From the NCBI GenBank assembly GCA_947488755.1, contig CANLAD010000001.1:758247-822246 (forward strand): a stretch of DNA of 64,000 nt, read 5' to 3'. Position numbers and translations under genes: made by a program. Origin of the DNA: an uncultured Erythrobacter sp. (lineage in GTDB: Bacteria > Pseudomonadota > Alphaproteobacteria > Sphingomonadales > Sphingomonadaceae). The notes below the pieces were generated by a model. It was not told the origin of the DNA. It made no database searches and was given only the letters and a program-made list of their open reading frames with translations. Of the stretch, positions 17,068 through 26,213 are shown piece by piece (positions within the stretch are counted from its first letter, which is position 1; every line of letters begins with the position of its first letter).

Positions 17068-17600
17068 TCGCCTGTTTCGTCGGCCCGGTCTTCAGCTTCG
17101 CCACGCAACCTTGCGCGTCGCTCGCCGATCATCTGCACCAGTTCCTGCGAGAATGCGTCGGCCGCAGGATAAGTGCGCGCGGTCGTGATCCAGTCGGGCC
17201 GGCCCTTGTATCCCCAGACGGTATCGAAGCCGAGGACCAGCACGGAGAATGCGAATACGACGATCAGCGCGCCCTTGATCGCGCCGAAACCGAAGCCGAG
17301 CACGCGGTCGATCGGGCCAAGTAGCGAATTGCGCGATGCCTGTCCGACATTGTTGGCGATCACCTTCATCGCGGCATACGGAATGAGCAGAAGGATGGCG
17401 AAAGCAAGGATCGAGGTCGCGGGCTCGGCATCGTAATAGAGGCGCAGGAAGTCGGTCAGCGTGCCGTGCAATGCGTACACCGCAAAGGCAGCCAAGCACC
17501 AGGACAGCAGGCTCAATACCTCCTGCACCAGCCCGCGCAAGAATCCCCCTACCGCCGCAACGCCGACGATGATGAACACAATGATGTCGAAACCCGTCAT
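17064..17600 (-). CDS. cvpA: CvpA family inner-membrane protein
   Basis: The 178 residues include four predicted membrane helices: about 2-22, 28-48, 64-84 and 105-125. The amphipathic C-terminus is highly charged. CvpA family proteins are linked to colicin V production, bile/envelope stress resistance and purine biosynthesis genes in enterobacteria; the biochemical role is unclear. It lies 11 bp after radA and overlaps the IscU-like gene by 4 bp, so radA-cvpA-scaffold form an operon. Confidence 0.88.
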   Translation of the reverse strand: MTGFDIIVFIIVGVAAVGGFLRGLVQEVLSLLSWCLAAFAVYALHGTLTDFLRLYYDAEPATSILAFAILLLIPYAAMKVIANNVGQASRNSLLGPIDRVLGFGFGAIKGALIVVFAFSVLVLGFDTVWGYKGRPDWITTARTYPAADAFSQELVQMIGERRARLRGEAEDRADETGE

Positions 17601-17611
17601 GCGGAGAGCGA

Positions 17612-18979
17612 TTATTCGTTAGGCATCACGTGGTCAACGAGGTTAGCCAGTTGTCCCAAACCGCGATAATCGAGCGTGGATGACCCATTCTTCGCATCGG
17701 ATGGTCCATAGCCGCGTGTAAAGCCGAGCTTCGCCGCCTCACGCAGACGCAGCGGGGCGTGGGCGACGGGGCGGATTTCTCCGGCGAGCGACACTTCTCC
17801 AAACCACGCAGACTTGTCGGGCAATGGTCGATCCGCCAGCGCGGATATCAATGCCGCCGCAACCGCAAGATCGGCCGCCGGATCGGACAGGCGATAACCG
17901 CCGGCAATATTGAGATAGACCTCGGCGGAGCTGAAATTAAGCCCGCAGCGCGATTCGAGCACGGCGAGCAGCATCGCGAGCCGCCCGCTATCCCAACCCA
18001 CCACCGCCCGGCGCGGGGTAGCGCCCGATTGCAGCCGCACGATCAGCGCCTGAATTTCGACCAGCACCGGCCGCGTGCCCTCCAGCGCGGGGAACACGGC
18101 GCTGCCCGCCAGCGGTTGATCGCGACCTGACAGGAACAGCATCGACGGATTCGACACCTCATCGAGCCCCTCGCTCTCCATCGAGAACACGCCGATCTCG
18201 TCGACTGCTCCGAAACGATTCTTTAGCGCGCGCAGGATGCGGTATTGGTGGCTGCGCTCGCCCTCGAAGCTCATCACGACATCGACCATGTGTTCGAGCA
18301 CGCGTGGCCCGGCGATATTGCCGTCTTTGGTGACATGCCCGACCAGGACCAGCGCCGTTCCGCTCGCCTTGGCATAGCGGATCAGCTCCAGCGCGCAGCC
18401 GCGCACCTGGCTGACGGTACCGGGCGCGCCTTCGATCGTGTCGGAGTGCATCGTCTGGATCGAATCGATCACCAGCAGGGCGGGCGGTTCACCGTCGCCC
18501 AGCGTGGTAAGGATATCGCGCACGGACGTTTCCGATGCGAGCCGGATCGGTGCGTCGCCCACGCCTAGCCGCTTGGCCCGCAGGCGCACCTGCCCCGCCG
18601 CTTCTTCCCCGCTGACATAGACAACGTCGTTTCCGCCACGCGCAATCGTCGCGGCAGTCTGAAGCAGCAGTGTGGACTTGCCGATCCCCGGATCGCCGCC
18701 CATCAGCACCGCCGAACCTGGCACGATCCCTCCCCCAAGCGCCCGGTCGAACTCGGCCAGACCCGTCGACTTGCGCACCGGCAGCTCTGCAGGTTGATTG
18801 AGCGGCACAAATTGCAGCGCGCGCCCGCCGCGCGAAAGGTCGTGCTTTTGCGAAAAGACCGTCGCGGGCGCGTCTTCGGTGAGCGTGTTCCACTCACCGC
18901 AATCGCCGCACTGCCCCTGCCAGCGGGGCGAGACAGCGCCGCAATTCGCGCACACGTAACGTCGTTTTGACTTAGCCAT
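17612..18979 (-). CDS. radA: DNA repair protein RadA
   Basis: This RecA-like helicase promotes branch migration during recombination. Its 455 residues contain an N-terminal zinc ribbon (C10, C13, C24, C27), Walker A GGDPGIGKST at 94-103, the RadA signature KNRFG near residue 250 and a C-terminal Lon-protease-like domain without proteolytic residues. It is divergent from the patatin-like gene. A perfect 9-bp palindrome sits 26 bp upstream of its start. Confidence 0.97.
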   Translation of the reverse strand: MAKSKRRYVCANCGAVSPRWQGQCGDCGEWNTLTEDAPATVFSQKHDLSRGGRALQFVPLNQPAELPVRKSTGLAEFDRALGGGIVPGSAVLMGGDPGIGKSTLLLQTAATIARGGNDVVYVSGEEAAGQVRLRAKRLGVGDAPIRLASETSVRDILTTLGDGEPPALLVIDSIQTMHSDTIEGAPGTVSQVRGCALELIRYAKASGTALVLVGHVTKDGNIAGPRVLEHMVDVVMSFEGERSHQYRILRALKNRFGAVDEIGVFSMESEGLDEVSNPSMLFLSGRDQPLAGSAVFPALEGTRPVLVEIQALIVRLQSGATPRRAVVGWDSGRLAMLLAVLESRCGLNFSSAEVYLNIAGGYRLSDPAADLAVAAALISALADRPLPDKSAWFGEVSLAGEIRPVAHAPLRLREAAKLGFTRGYGPSDAKNGSSTLDYRGLGQLANLVDHVMPNE

Positions 18980-19004
18980 TGCGGCGGCGATGTAACCGGA
19001 ACAG

Positions 19005-19032
19005 ATGCTGAACGCAATTGCATGTTCAGCAT
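19005..19032. promoter_or_regulatory. perfect inverted repeat between radA and patatin gene
   Basis: ATGCTGAAC (19005-19013) and GTTCAGCAT (19024-19032) are perfect 9-bp inverted arms. The 10-nt spacer itself contains the palindrome GCAATTGC (19014-19021). The element is 26 bp upstream of the radA ATG, inside the divergent intergenic region, so it could be an operator for one or both genes. The inner GAAC-N10-GTTC does not match the alphaproteobacterial LexA box (GTTC-N7-GTTC). Confidence 0.5.
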
Positions 19033-19052
19033 TCCCGGCTATGCCTCCACCG

Positions 19053-21398
19053 ATGCGTCAGAAGGAACTCAGGCTGGCTCTGGTCTGCTATGGCGGCGTG
19101 AGCCTGGCGGTCTACATGCACGGCGTGACCAAGGAGGTCTGGCACCTAGCGCGGGCGAGCCGCAGCTTCCATGCCAATGACGGCCCGACGCTGACCGGCG
19201 TGGCTAAGGTTTATCGCGACCTTCTCGCCTCGATCGAGCAACATCATGCGCTGCGATTGCGCGTCCTGCCGGATATTCTCACGGGAGCGAGCGCTGGCGG
19301 GATCAACGCCATCTTCCTCGCGCAGGCGGTTCATTCGGGCCATAGCCTCGAACCATTGACCGATCTGTGGCTCGAAAACGCCGATGTCAGCGAGCTGACC
19401 GATCCCGATGCCGAACCGATGTGGCGCTTTGCCAAATTCTGGGCGCAGCCGATCGCGGAATGGTTTCTGAACCGCCCCGGCAATGCGGTGAGCGAGAGCG
19501 TTTCGCCCGAAACGCGCGGCGAAGTGCGGAACAAGGTGTCCAAGTTCGTGCGCGGTCGCTGGTTCAGCCCACCCTTTTCCGGCGAGCGCTTCTCAGCCAT
19601 GCTGTTCGAGGCGCTGGAGGCGATGGAAGCGCGATCTTCACATCGTCCACTACTGCCACCGGGTCACCCCATCGACCTGTTCGTCACCGCAACCGACTTT
19701 CGCGGCCATGCCGAGATGCTGCGCCTCAATTCGCCGCCCGTCGTGCTCGAGACAGAGCATCGCATGCCGATTGCGTTTCGTGGCCGGATGGGACGCGCCG
19801 GGGGCGAGGATGCCCTGCCGCTCGGCGATCCGCTCGAACTGGTCCTGGCAGCCCGTGCGACCGCCAGCTTTCCCGGTGCCTTTCCGCCATTGACCCTGAA
19901 TGAGATCGACCGTCTCGCTGCTGCCGAAGGACGCCACTGGGCATCGCGCGGAGCGTTCCTTTCGCGCATCATGCCGGTCCACGTGCGCGATCAAAGCGTC
20001 GATGCGGTCGCTCTCATCGATGGGTCGGTGCTGGTCAACAAACCTTTCGGCGCAGCGCTGACAGCAATGGCCGGGCGCTCATCCCAGCGTGAAGTCGACC
20101 GCCGCTTCGTCTACATCGATCCCCGCCCAGACCGCTCGAATGCCATCATGAATGGCGATCCCGAGCGCCCGATCGGATGGTTCGGTGCCATCTTCGGCTC
20201 GCTCTCCACGATCCCGCGCGAGCAGCCGATCCGCGACGATCTGGAACGGATCGAACAGCAATCGCGCGATGCCGAGCGGCTCCGGCGGATCGTCATGGGG
20301 CTGCGTCCGGAGATCGATCGCGCGGTGGAGCGGCTGTTCGGGCGAACCCTGTTCCTCGACCGACCAAGCCCGCGTCGGCTCGATATCTGGCGCAAGCGCG
20401 CGCAGAACGCGGCGGCGCAGGACGCAGGCTACGCATTTGGAGCCTATGCGCAGACCAAGTTCAGTGCGATCATCGATCGGCTAGCCGCGCTGGTGCACGA
20501 CGCCGCACCTGAATTGGCCCTGCCCGATCCCTCACCGATAGGCGCGGCTTTGCGCGCCGAACTTGCCCGGCGAGGACTGGATACGCTGACCGATGACAGC
20601 GGCAAGACACGCGATGACGCGGTGGCATTCTTCCGCGCGCACGACATTGGCTTTCGCGTGCGTCGCCTGCAATTGCTGGCACGCAGGCTGTCGCGCGACT
20701 GGGAGGTCGATCCGGACATTCCGGACGATGCGCTGGATCTGGCGCGTGAGAAGATTTTCGAGATTCTCGCTCTTTACCGCCAGGCAGAGGGTGCCTCGCT
20801 CACATCCGATGAGGCGGGCAATTGTCCGTGGCGCGATCTGGCGCGCAATGCGTTGAACGATCCGGGCGCGGTGCTCGACCATCTGGCCGCCACACGGTTG
20901 TTGCCCGAAACCGATGTCGCCGCAGAGGAGATGCTGGCGCATGCGCTGGAAGTTATGCCCAAGAACCTCAAGCGCCGGATGCTGCTCACCTATCTCGGCT
21001 TCCCGTTCTACGATGTGGCCACCTTGCCATTGCTCCAGAGCGAAGGGCTGGACGAATACAATCCCGTCAAGGTCGATCGTATCTCGCCTGAGGATGCGCG
21101 CTCGATCCGCGAAGGCGGCACAAGCGCGACCCTGCGTGGGATCGAGTTCTACAATTTCGGTGCGTTTTTCAGCCGGTTCTATCGCGAGAACGATTACCTT
21201 TGGGGCCGCTTGCACGGGGCGGAGCGGATGATCGACCTGATCGGCTCTACCGTCGCGGGCGGGATGAAAGAAGCCATGTTACAGGCAGCGAAGCGCGACG
21301 CTTTTCTTGCCATCATCGAAGAGGAGCGGGCTGCCCAGCGATGCCGGTCGACGCTTCTCGATGACGTGCGACGCGAGATCGAAGCGCGCCTGCCGTGA
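19053..21398 (+). CDS. patatin-like phospholipase with DUF3376 domain
   Basis: This large (781-residue) cytoplasmic or membrane-associated lipid acyl hydrolase has an oxyanion-hole glycine region VCYGGVSLAVYMHG at 11-24. The nucleophile is S80 in GASAG, and the catalytic aspartate lies in the ALIDGSVLVNKPFG segment. These form the Ser-Asp dyad of patatins. The C-terminal half is the long DUF3376-type region found with this patatin subgroup in actinobacteria and alphaproteobacteria. ATG 19053 is preferred because the conserved core begins a few residues later. ATGs at 19041 and 19005 are in frame, and 19005 has a better ribosome-binding site (CCGGAACAG). Its stop is directly adjacent to the stop of the next gene. 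Confidence 0.88.
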   Translation: MRQKELRLALVCYGGVSLAVYMHGVTKEVWHLARASRSFHANDGPTLTGVAKVYRDLLASIEQHHALRLRVLPDILTGASAGGINAIFLAQAVHSGHSLEPLTDLWLENADVSELTDPDAEPMWRFAKFWAQPIAEWFLNRPGNAVSESVSPETRGEVRNKVSKFVRGRWFSPPFSGERFSAMLFEALEAMEARSSHRPLLPPGHPIDLFVTATDFRGHAEMLRLNSPPVVLETEHRMPIAFRGRMGRAGGEDALPLGDPLELVLAARATASFPGAFPPLTLNEIDRLAAAEGRHWASRGAFLSRIMPVHVRDQSVDAVALIDGSVLVNKPFGAALTAMAGRSSQREVDRRFVYIDPRPDRSNAIMNGDPERPIGWFGAIFGSLSTIPREQPIRDDLERIEQQSRDAERLRRIVMGLRPEIDRAVERLFGRTLFLDRPSPRRLDIWRKRAQNAAAQDAGYAFGAYAQTKFSAIIDRLAALVHDAAPELALPDPSPIGAALRAELARRGLDTLTDDSGKTRDDAVAFFRAHDIGFRVRRLQLLARRLSRDWEVDPDIPDDALDLAREKIFEILALYRQAEGASLTSDEAGNCPWRDLARNALNDPGAVLDHLAATRLLPETDVAAEEMLAHALEVMPKNLKRRMLLTYLGFPFYDVATLPLLQSEGLDEYNPVKVDRISPEDARSIREGGTSATLRGIEFYNFGAFFSRFYRENDYLWGRLHGAERMIDLIGSTVAGGMKEAMLQAAKRDAFLAIIEEERAAQRCRSTLLDDVRREIEARLP

Positions 21399-22289
21399 TC
21401 AATCGCGTTCGCTGTTCCAGATCGCGGTAACAAAGGCATCGGCCCCGACGAAGCCCTCCCCGCGATCGAAATCGGCCAAGGGGTCCGCGGCGACCGCCTG
21501 CTCCAATGTCATTCCCTGCTCGCGCGCTTCCTCCACGCGCGACACCGCTTCTCCGATCATCGCGCGATAGGCGCTAAGCTCCGCCTTGTCGGACATGGGA
21601 CCGTGGCCGGGGATTACCTTGGTCTCATCGCCGATCGTCGAAAGAACAATGTCGAGCGAGCGTATGGCGTCATACACATTGCCGCCTGATGCGACGTCGA
21701 TGAAGGGATAGCCCGGAATATTGAAATAGAGATCGCCCATGTGAATGACGTCGGCCTCCTCCCAGATGACGACGCTGTCGCCATCGGTGTGCCCGCCGCC
21801 GAAATACATGAGGTTCATGGTATCGCCGTTGAGGTGTACGCGCAGTCCCTGCGCATAGGTGACGATCGGCAAAGCTTCGGGCGGCGCGGGCGGTGTCTCG
21901 TTTCCTCCCACGGTGCCGCCGGCCGCCATGCGGACCCGGACATTGTCATGAGCAAAGATCGTCGCGCCCGTGCCGCCGAAATGTTCGTTGCCGCCGGTAT
22001 GGTCGAAATGCCAGTGGGTGTTGACGACGTACTTGACCGGGCTGGCCCCCAGATCGGCGATTGCGGCCTCAATCTTGGCGGAAAGCGGCGCGAACTGATC
22101 GTCGATTATCAGCGTCGCATCCTCGCCGTGGCTGACGCCGATATTGCCGCCAGCCCCGAACAGCACTGCGACGCCTGGAGCGATTTGCTCGGCGGTGATT
22201 TCGACATCGTCGAAATTGCGCTGGGCGAAAGTGGGCGTGGCAAGCAACGGAAGCGCGGCAACCAGGGAAAGGGCGGCAAGGCGGTTCAT
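21399..22289 (-). CDS. exported MBL-fold (metallo-beta-lactamase superfamily) hydrolase
   Basis: This 296-residue periplasmic hydrolase has a signal peptide at 1-22 (ends TFAQ). The superfamily zinc motif is THWHFDH, with H92, H94, D96 and H97; the later ligand regions are a GHTDGDS-like stretch and IPGHGPMS. It is of the quinoprotein relay/SoxH-like group and the substrate is unknown. There is no basis to call it a beta-lactamase. ATG 22289 is preceded by GGAG. The gene is convergent with the patatin gene with zero intergenic bases, so the transcripts must overlap or terminate within coding sequence. Confidence 0.88.
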   Translation of the reverse strand: MNRLAALSLVAALPLLATPTFAQRNFDDVEITAEQIAPGVAVLFGAGGNIGVSHGEDATLIIDDQFAPLSAKIEAAIADLGASPVKYVVNTHWHFDHTGGNEHFGGTGATIFAHDNVRVRMAAGGTVGGNETPPAPPEALPIVTYAQGLRVHLNGDTMNLMYFGGGHTDGDSVVIWEEADVIHMGDLYFNIPGYPFIDVASGGNVYDAIRSLDIVLSTIGDETKVIPGHGPMSDKAELSAYRAMIGEAVSRVEEAREQGMTLEQAVAADPLADFDRGEGFVGADAFVTAIWNSERD

Positions 22290-22347
22290 CACGGTTCTCC
22301 TCAGGTTGAGAACAGCTAACCTGCGATGAACACGCTGTCGAGTTGGC

Positions 22348-23487
22348 TTAGGTGCCGAACGCTTCCTTCAGCTTGGAGAAGAACCCCTTGCTTTCGGGGC
22401 ACTCGTCGCCGGTCTCGGTCTCGCGGAACTCTTCGAGGATTTCGCGCTGTCGGCGGCTGAGCTTGGTCGGAGTTTCAACCGCAATCTCAACCACCAGATC
22501 GCCGCGACCGCGTCCTTGCAGCACCGGCATGCCAGCGCCGCGCACGCGCAATTGCTTGCCCGACTGGATGCCAGTGGGAATGTCGACGCTGTTGGTTCCG
22601 CCGTTGAGATCGGGAATATCGACGTTGCCGCCCAAGGCGGCGGTGGTGAAGCTGACCGGTACGCGGGTTGCAAGCGTGGTGCCTTCGCGCTCGAATAGCG
22701 CGTGGCGCTTGACGTGGACGAAGATGTAGAGATCGCCTGCAGGCGCGCCGCGTTGACCGGCCTCGCCCTTGCCAGACAGACGGATGCGAGTGCCAGTGTC
22801 GACACCGGGCGGAATTTCAACCGCCAAATTCTGAACCTTGTCCACACGGCCCTCCCCGCGGCAATCGCCGCAGGGGTTCTCGATCACGACTCCGCGTCCG
22901 CCGCAGGTCGGGCACGGCCGCTCGACCACGAACAGGCCCTGCTTTGCGCGCACCGCGCCCTGGCCGTGACAAAGATGGCAGGTGCGTTCCGATGTGCCGG
23001 GCGTCGCGCCCGTTCCATCGCAGGTCTCGCAGGCCTGCGAGACCTCGATCTCGATTTCGGTCGATTTGCCGTGAAACGCCTCTTCAAGATCGACCTGCAG
23101 GTCATAGCGCAAGTCGGCCCCGCGCCGCTGCTGCTGCTGACGGTGATGACCCGCCGCGCCGCCGAATGCGCTGCCGAAGATGGTTTCGAAGATATCGCCG
23201 ATATCGGCAAAGTCACCCGGATGAGCGCCCCGACCGTCACCGCCATTCATGCCTTGAGTGAAAGCCTCGTGTCCGAAGCGATCATAGGCCGCGCGCTTTT
23301 GCGGATCCTTGAGGCATTCATACGCTTCGTTGCAGGCCTTGAACTTCGCCTCCGCCTCCGCGTCACCCGGATTGCGGTCCGGATGAAACTTCATCGCGAG
23401 CTTGCGATAGGCGCTCTTCAGCGTGGACCCGTCGGCATCGCGCGACACCCCGAGCGTTTCGTAATAATCAAGTTGTGTTGCTGGCAT
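22348..23487 (-). CDS. dnaJ: chaperone DnaJ (Hsp40)
   Basis: This co-chaperone stimulates DnaK ATPase and delivers substrates. Its 379 residues comprise a J domain with H35-P-D37, a short Gly-rich linker, and four zinc-binding repeats of the form CxxCxGxG (CETCDGTG, CHLCHGQG, CPTCGGRG, CGDCRGEG). Two C-terminal substrate-binding beta domains follow. It lies downstream of dnaK on the same strand, with a stable hairpin in the 73-bp gap that may tune the dnaJ:dnaK ratio. Confidence 0.98.
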   Translation of the reverse strand: MPATQLDYYETLGVSRDADGSTLKSAYRKLAMKFHPDRNPGDAEAEAKFKACNEAYECLKDPQKRAAYDRFGHEAFTQGMNGGDGRGAHPGDFADIGDIFETIFGSAFGGAAGHHRQQQQRRGADLRYDLQVDLEEAFHGKSTEIEIEVSQACETCDGTGATPGTSERTCHLCHGQGAVRAKQGLFVVERPCPTCGGRGVVIENPCGDCRGEGRVDKVQNLAVEIPPGVDTGTRIRLSGKGEAGQRGAPAGDLYIFVHVKRHALFEREGTTLATRVPVSFTTAALGGNVDIPDLNGGTNSVDIPTGIQSGKQLRVRGAGMPVLQGRGRGDLVVEIAVETPTKLSRRQREILEEFRETETGDECPESKGFFSKLKEAFGT

Positions 23488-23507
23488 AGATCCCGTCCCG
23501 CATCGCT

Positions 23508-23541
23508 ATCGCCACCGATACATCGCTGCATCGGTGGCGAT
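23508..23541 (-). promoter_or_regulatory. perfect 12-bp hairpin between dnaK and dnaJ
   Basis: ATCGCCACCGAT (23508-23519) and ATCGGTGGCGAT (23530-23541) are exact inverted arms with a 10-nt loop. It lies 19 bp after the dnaK stop and 20 bp before the dnaJ start. No U-run follows on the minus strand, so it looks like an attenuator, RNA stabiliser or processing hairpin rather than a full terminator. Confidence 0.7.
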
Positions 23542-23560
23542 TTGCGTTTTCATCAGGACA

Positions 23561-25492
23561 TCAGCCCTTCTTGTCGTCGTCGACCTCGGAGAACTCGGCG
23601 TCAACGACGTCTTCGTCGGCGTTGTCTTCCGCGGAGGTATCGCCACCTGCATCTCCACCTTCAGGGGCCGCGTCCTGCTCCTGCTTGTAGATCTGCTCGC
23701 CCATCTTCATCGCCGCCTGCGTCAGCTCCTGAGCCTTGGCGTTGATTTCGTCCGGGTCGTCGCCTTCCAGCGCGGTCTTGGTCGCGGCGAGCGCTTCCTC
23801 GACCGAGCTCTTGGTTTCTGCGTCGATCTTGTCGGCGTTTTCTTCCAGCTGCTTTTCAGTCGCGTGGACGAGGCTGTCGGCCTGGTTGCGCGCTTCTGCG
23901 GCAGCCCGGCGCTTCTTGTCCTCTTCGGCAAACTTCTCGGCATCCTGGACCATCTGGTCGATGTCGGATTCGTTGAGACCGCCCGAGGCCTGGATCTTGA
24001 TCGTCTGCTCCTTGCCGGTGCCTTTGTCCTTGGCCGAAACGTTGACGATGCCGTTCGCATCGATGTCGAATGTGACTTCGATCTGCGGCACGCCGCGTGG
24101 TGCGGGCGGGATCCCGACGAGGTCGAAATTGCCCAGCAGCTTGTTATCCGCGGCCATTTCGCGCTCGCCCTGGAAGACCTTGATCGTCACCGCGTTCTGG
24201 TTGTCCTCGGCGGTCGAATAGGTCTGGGTCTTCTTGGTCGGGATCGTCGTGTTGCGATCGATCATGCGGGTGAAGACACCGCCCAGCGTTTCGATCCCCA
24301 GTGAAAGCGGCGTCACGTCGAGCAGCAGCACGTCCTTTACGTCGCCCTGAAGGACACCCGCCTGAATGGCAGCGCCCATCGCGACGACTTCATCCGGGTT
24401 TACGCCGGTATGCGGCTTGGTCCCGAAGAACTTCTCCACCACTTCGCGAACGCGCGGCATCCGGGTCATACCACCGACGAGGATCACTTCGTCGATCTCG
24501 TCCTTGGAGACGCCCGCATCGGCCAGCGCCTTCTTGCACGGGTCGAGAGTACGGTCGATCAGCTTGCCGACCAGCTTTTCCAGATCGGCGCGGCTGATCG
24601 TTTCGACCAGGTGCAGCGGTGTGGACGAGCCACCTTCCATGCGCGCCGTGATAAAGGGCAGATTGACTTCGGTGGTCTGCGAACTCGACAGCTCGATCTT
24701 GGCCTTTTCCGCAGCTTCCTTGAGACGCTGGAGCGCGAGCTTGTCGCTGCGCAGGTCCATGTTTTCTTTCTTCTGGAAAGCATCGGCGAGGTGTTCGACA
24801 ATCGCATTGTCGAAGTCTTCACCGCCAAGGAAGGTGTCGCCATTGGTCGACTTCACTTCGAACACGCCGTCCCCGATCTCGAGGATCGAGACGTCGAACG
24901 TGCCACCGCCAAGGTCATAGACGGCGATGGTCTTCCCATCGTCCTTGTCCATGCCATAGGCGAGCGCGGCCGCGGTCGGCTCGTTGATGATGCGCAGCAC
25001 CTCGAGGCCGGCAATCTGCCCCGCATCCTTGGTCGCCTGACGTTGGGCGTCGTTGAAATAGGCGGGCACGGTGATAACGGCCTGCTGCACATCTTCGCCA
25101 AGATAGCTCTCGGCGGTTTCCTTCATCTTTTGCAGGATGAAGGCGGAAATCTGACTGGGGGAATATTCCTCGCCGCCCGCTTCGACCCAGGCATCACCAT
25201 TCTTGCCCTTGACGATGTCGTAGGGGACGATCTCCATGTCCTTCTTGGTGGTGGGATCGTCGAACCGGCGGCCGATCAGACGCTTGATCGCGAACAACGT
25301 GTTGTCGGGGTTGGTGACCGCCTGACGCTTGGCCGGCTGGCCGATCAGGCGCTCGTTATCCTTGGTGAACGCGACGATCGAGGGCGTGGTACGCGCCCCT
25401 TCGGAATTCTCGATGACTTTCGGCTTGCCGCCATCCATGACCGCCACGCACGAATTGGTGGTGCCAAGGTCGATACCGATTACTTTACCCAT
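23561..25492 (-). CDS. dnaK: chaperone DnaK (Hsp70)
   Basis: This ATP-dependent folding chaperone has 643 residues. The nucleotide-binding domain starts [18 protein letters not shown], with the phosphate-2 motif [14 protein letters not shown]. The conserved linker ([18 protein letters not shown]) leads to the substrate-binding domain, and the lid ends in an acidic tail. ATG 25492 is preceded by GGGGACAC; upstream in-frame codons are not part of the family. An RpoH-type promoter lies about 90-120 bp upstream. The order dnaK-dnaJ is standard, with grpE and hrcA 1.6 kb away. Confidence 0.98.
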   Translation of the reverse strand: MGKVIGIDLGTTNSCVAVMDGGKPKVIENSEGARTTPSIVAFTKDNERLIGQPAKRQAVTNPDNTLFAIKRLIGRRFDDPTTKKDMEIVPYDIVKGKNGDAWVEAGGEEYSPSQISAFILQKMKETAESYLGEDVQQAVITVPAYFNDAQRQATKDAGQIAGLEVLRIINEPTAAALAYGMDKDDGKTIAVYDLGGGTFDVSILEIGDGVFEVKSTNGDTFLGGEDFDNAIVEHLADAFQKKENMDLRSDKLALQRLKEAAEKAKIELSSSQTTEVNLPFITARMEGGSSTPLHLVETISRADLEKLVGKLIDRTLDPCKKALADAGVSKDEIDEVILVGGMTRMPRVREVVEKFFGTKPHTGVNPDEVVAMGAAIQAGVLQGDVKDVLLLDVTPLSLGIETLGGVFTRMIDRNTTIPTKKTQTYSTAEDNQNAVTIKVFQGEREMAADNKLLGNFDLVGIPPAPRGVPQIEVTFDIDANGIVNVSAKDKGTGKEQTIKIQASGGLNESDIDQMVQDAEKFAEEDKKRRAAAEARNQADSLVHATEKQLEENADKIDAETKSSVEEALAATKTALEGDDPDEINAKAQELTQAAMKMGEQIYKQEQDAAPEGGDAGGDTSAEDNADEDVVDAEFSEVDDDKKG

Positions 25493-25580
25493 TGTGTCCC
25501 CATTCCTTGGAGTTTGCTCAACGCTGCGCATTGCATTCCCCGCATCGCGGCAAAACAGCTCGGCAGCTCGATTATGTTGG

Positions 25581-25611
25581 CGGATATAGGTGTGGTTTCG
25601 CTTGGCACAAG
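25581..25611 (-). promoter_or_regulatory. RpoH (sigma-32) heat-shock promoter of dnaK
   Basis: Read on the minus strand, the -35 element CTTGTG (25611-25606) and -10 element CCTATATCCG (25590-25581) are separated by 15 nt. The -10 matches the alphaproteobacterial RpoH consensus CYTATNTNNG at every defined position, and the -35 keeps CTTG. The expected transcription start is near 25573, giving a dnaK leader of about 80 nt. Confidence 0.8.
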
Positions 25612-25674
25612 AAGCGGCAGGGCCTAGTTTTCGGCAAGTAGGCACCACGCCTTAGATCAACAGGGAAACACGAC

Positions 25675-26166
25675 ATGATCCGATTGACCACCCGCCACAC
25701 CGGGCTTTCGCTTGCGCTTCTTGCAAGCCTGCCACTTGTTGCCTGCGGAGGTGAAGCCGAGGCCCCAGAGGCACCGCCGGAAGGCACCGTGCCCGGCATC
25801 GAGATCAGCGACGCGCGTCTGGTTCTTCCGCCGGTATCGGGCAATCCGGCCGCGGTCTACTTCGACATCGCCTATAGCGGCGATCGCGGCATTTCGATCA
25901 CCGGCGCCGAGGTCGAGGGCGCGGGCAGGACCGAAATGCACGACATGATGGAATACGATTTCGAGATGACGATGGCGCAGGCGAACGACGTCGCGCTCGC
26001 CAATGGAACCGAGGTATCCTTCGAACCCGGAGCGCTGCACGTGATGGCGTTTGATCTGGATGAGGGGCTTGCAGCGGGCGACACGACCGAGGTGACGCTC
26101 AAGATTTCAGGCGGCGGGCGGCACAAGTTTGACGCAGATGTCCGCGCCGCCGGGGAAGAGCGCTGA
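25675..26166 (+). CDS. copper chaperone PCu(A)C lipoprotein
   Basis: This periplasmic copper-binding protein delivers Cu(I) to cytochrome oxidase assembly. Its 163 residues start with a signal peptide and lipobox LVACG (Cys about 24), so it is probably lipid-anchored. The PCuAC fold carries the Met/His ligands in EMHDMM, in the Met-rich MTMAQ stretch and in ALHVMAF, equivalent to the HxnMx(~20)HxM motif. It is divergent from dnaK, and 182 bp hold both promoters. The following zincin-like gene begins about 48 bp downstream. Confidence 0.88.
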   Translation: MIRLTTRHTGLSLALLASLPLVACGGEAEAPEAPPEGTVPGIEISDARLVLPPVSGNPAAVYFDIAYSGDRGISITGAEVEGAGRTEMHDMMEYDFEMTMAQANDVALANGTEVSFEPGALHVMAFDLDEGLAAGDTTEVTLKISGGGRHKFDADVRAAGEER

Positions 26167-26213
26167 GCGAAGGACTTGTTTCCAATGCGACCGCGCCGCC
26201 GCCTGCCTGCCCG

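Noticed and set aside
19010..19027. LexA (SOS) box in the radA promoter
   Set aside because: GAAC-N10-GTTC is inverted and has the wrong spacing relative to the alphaproteobacterial direct repeat GTTC-N7-GTTC.
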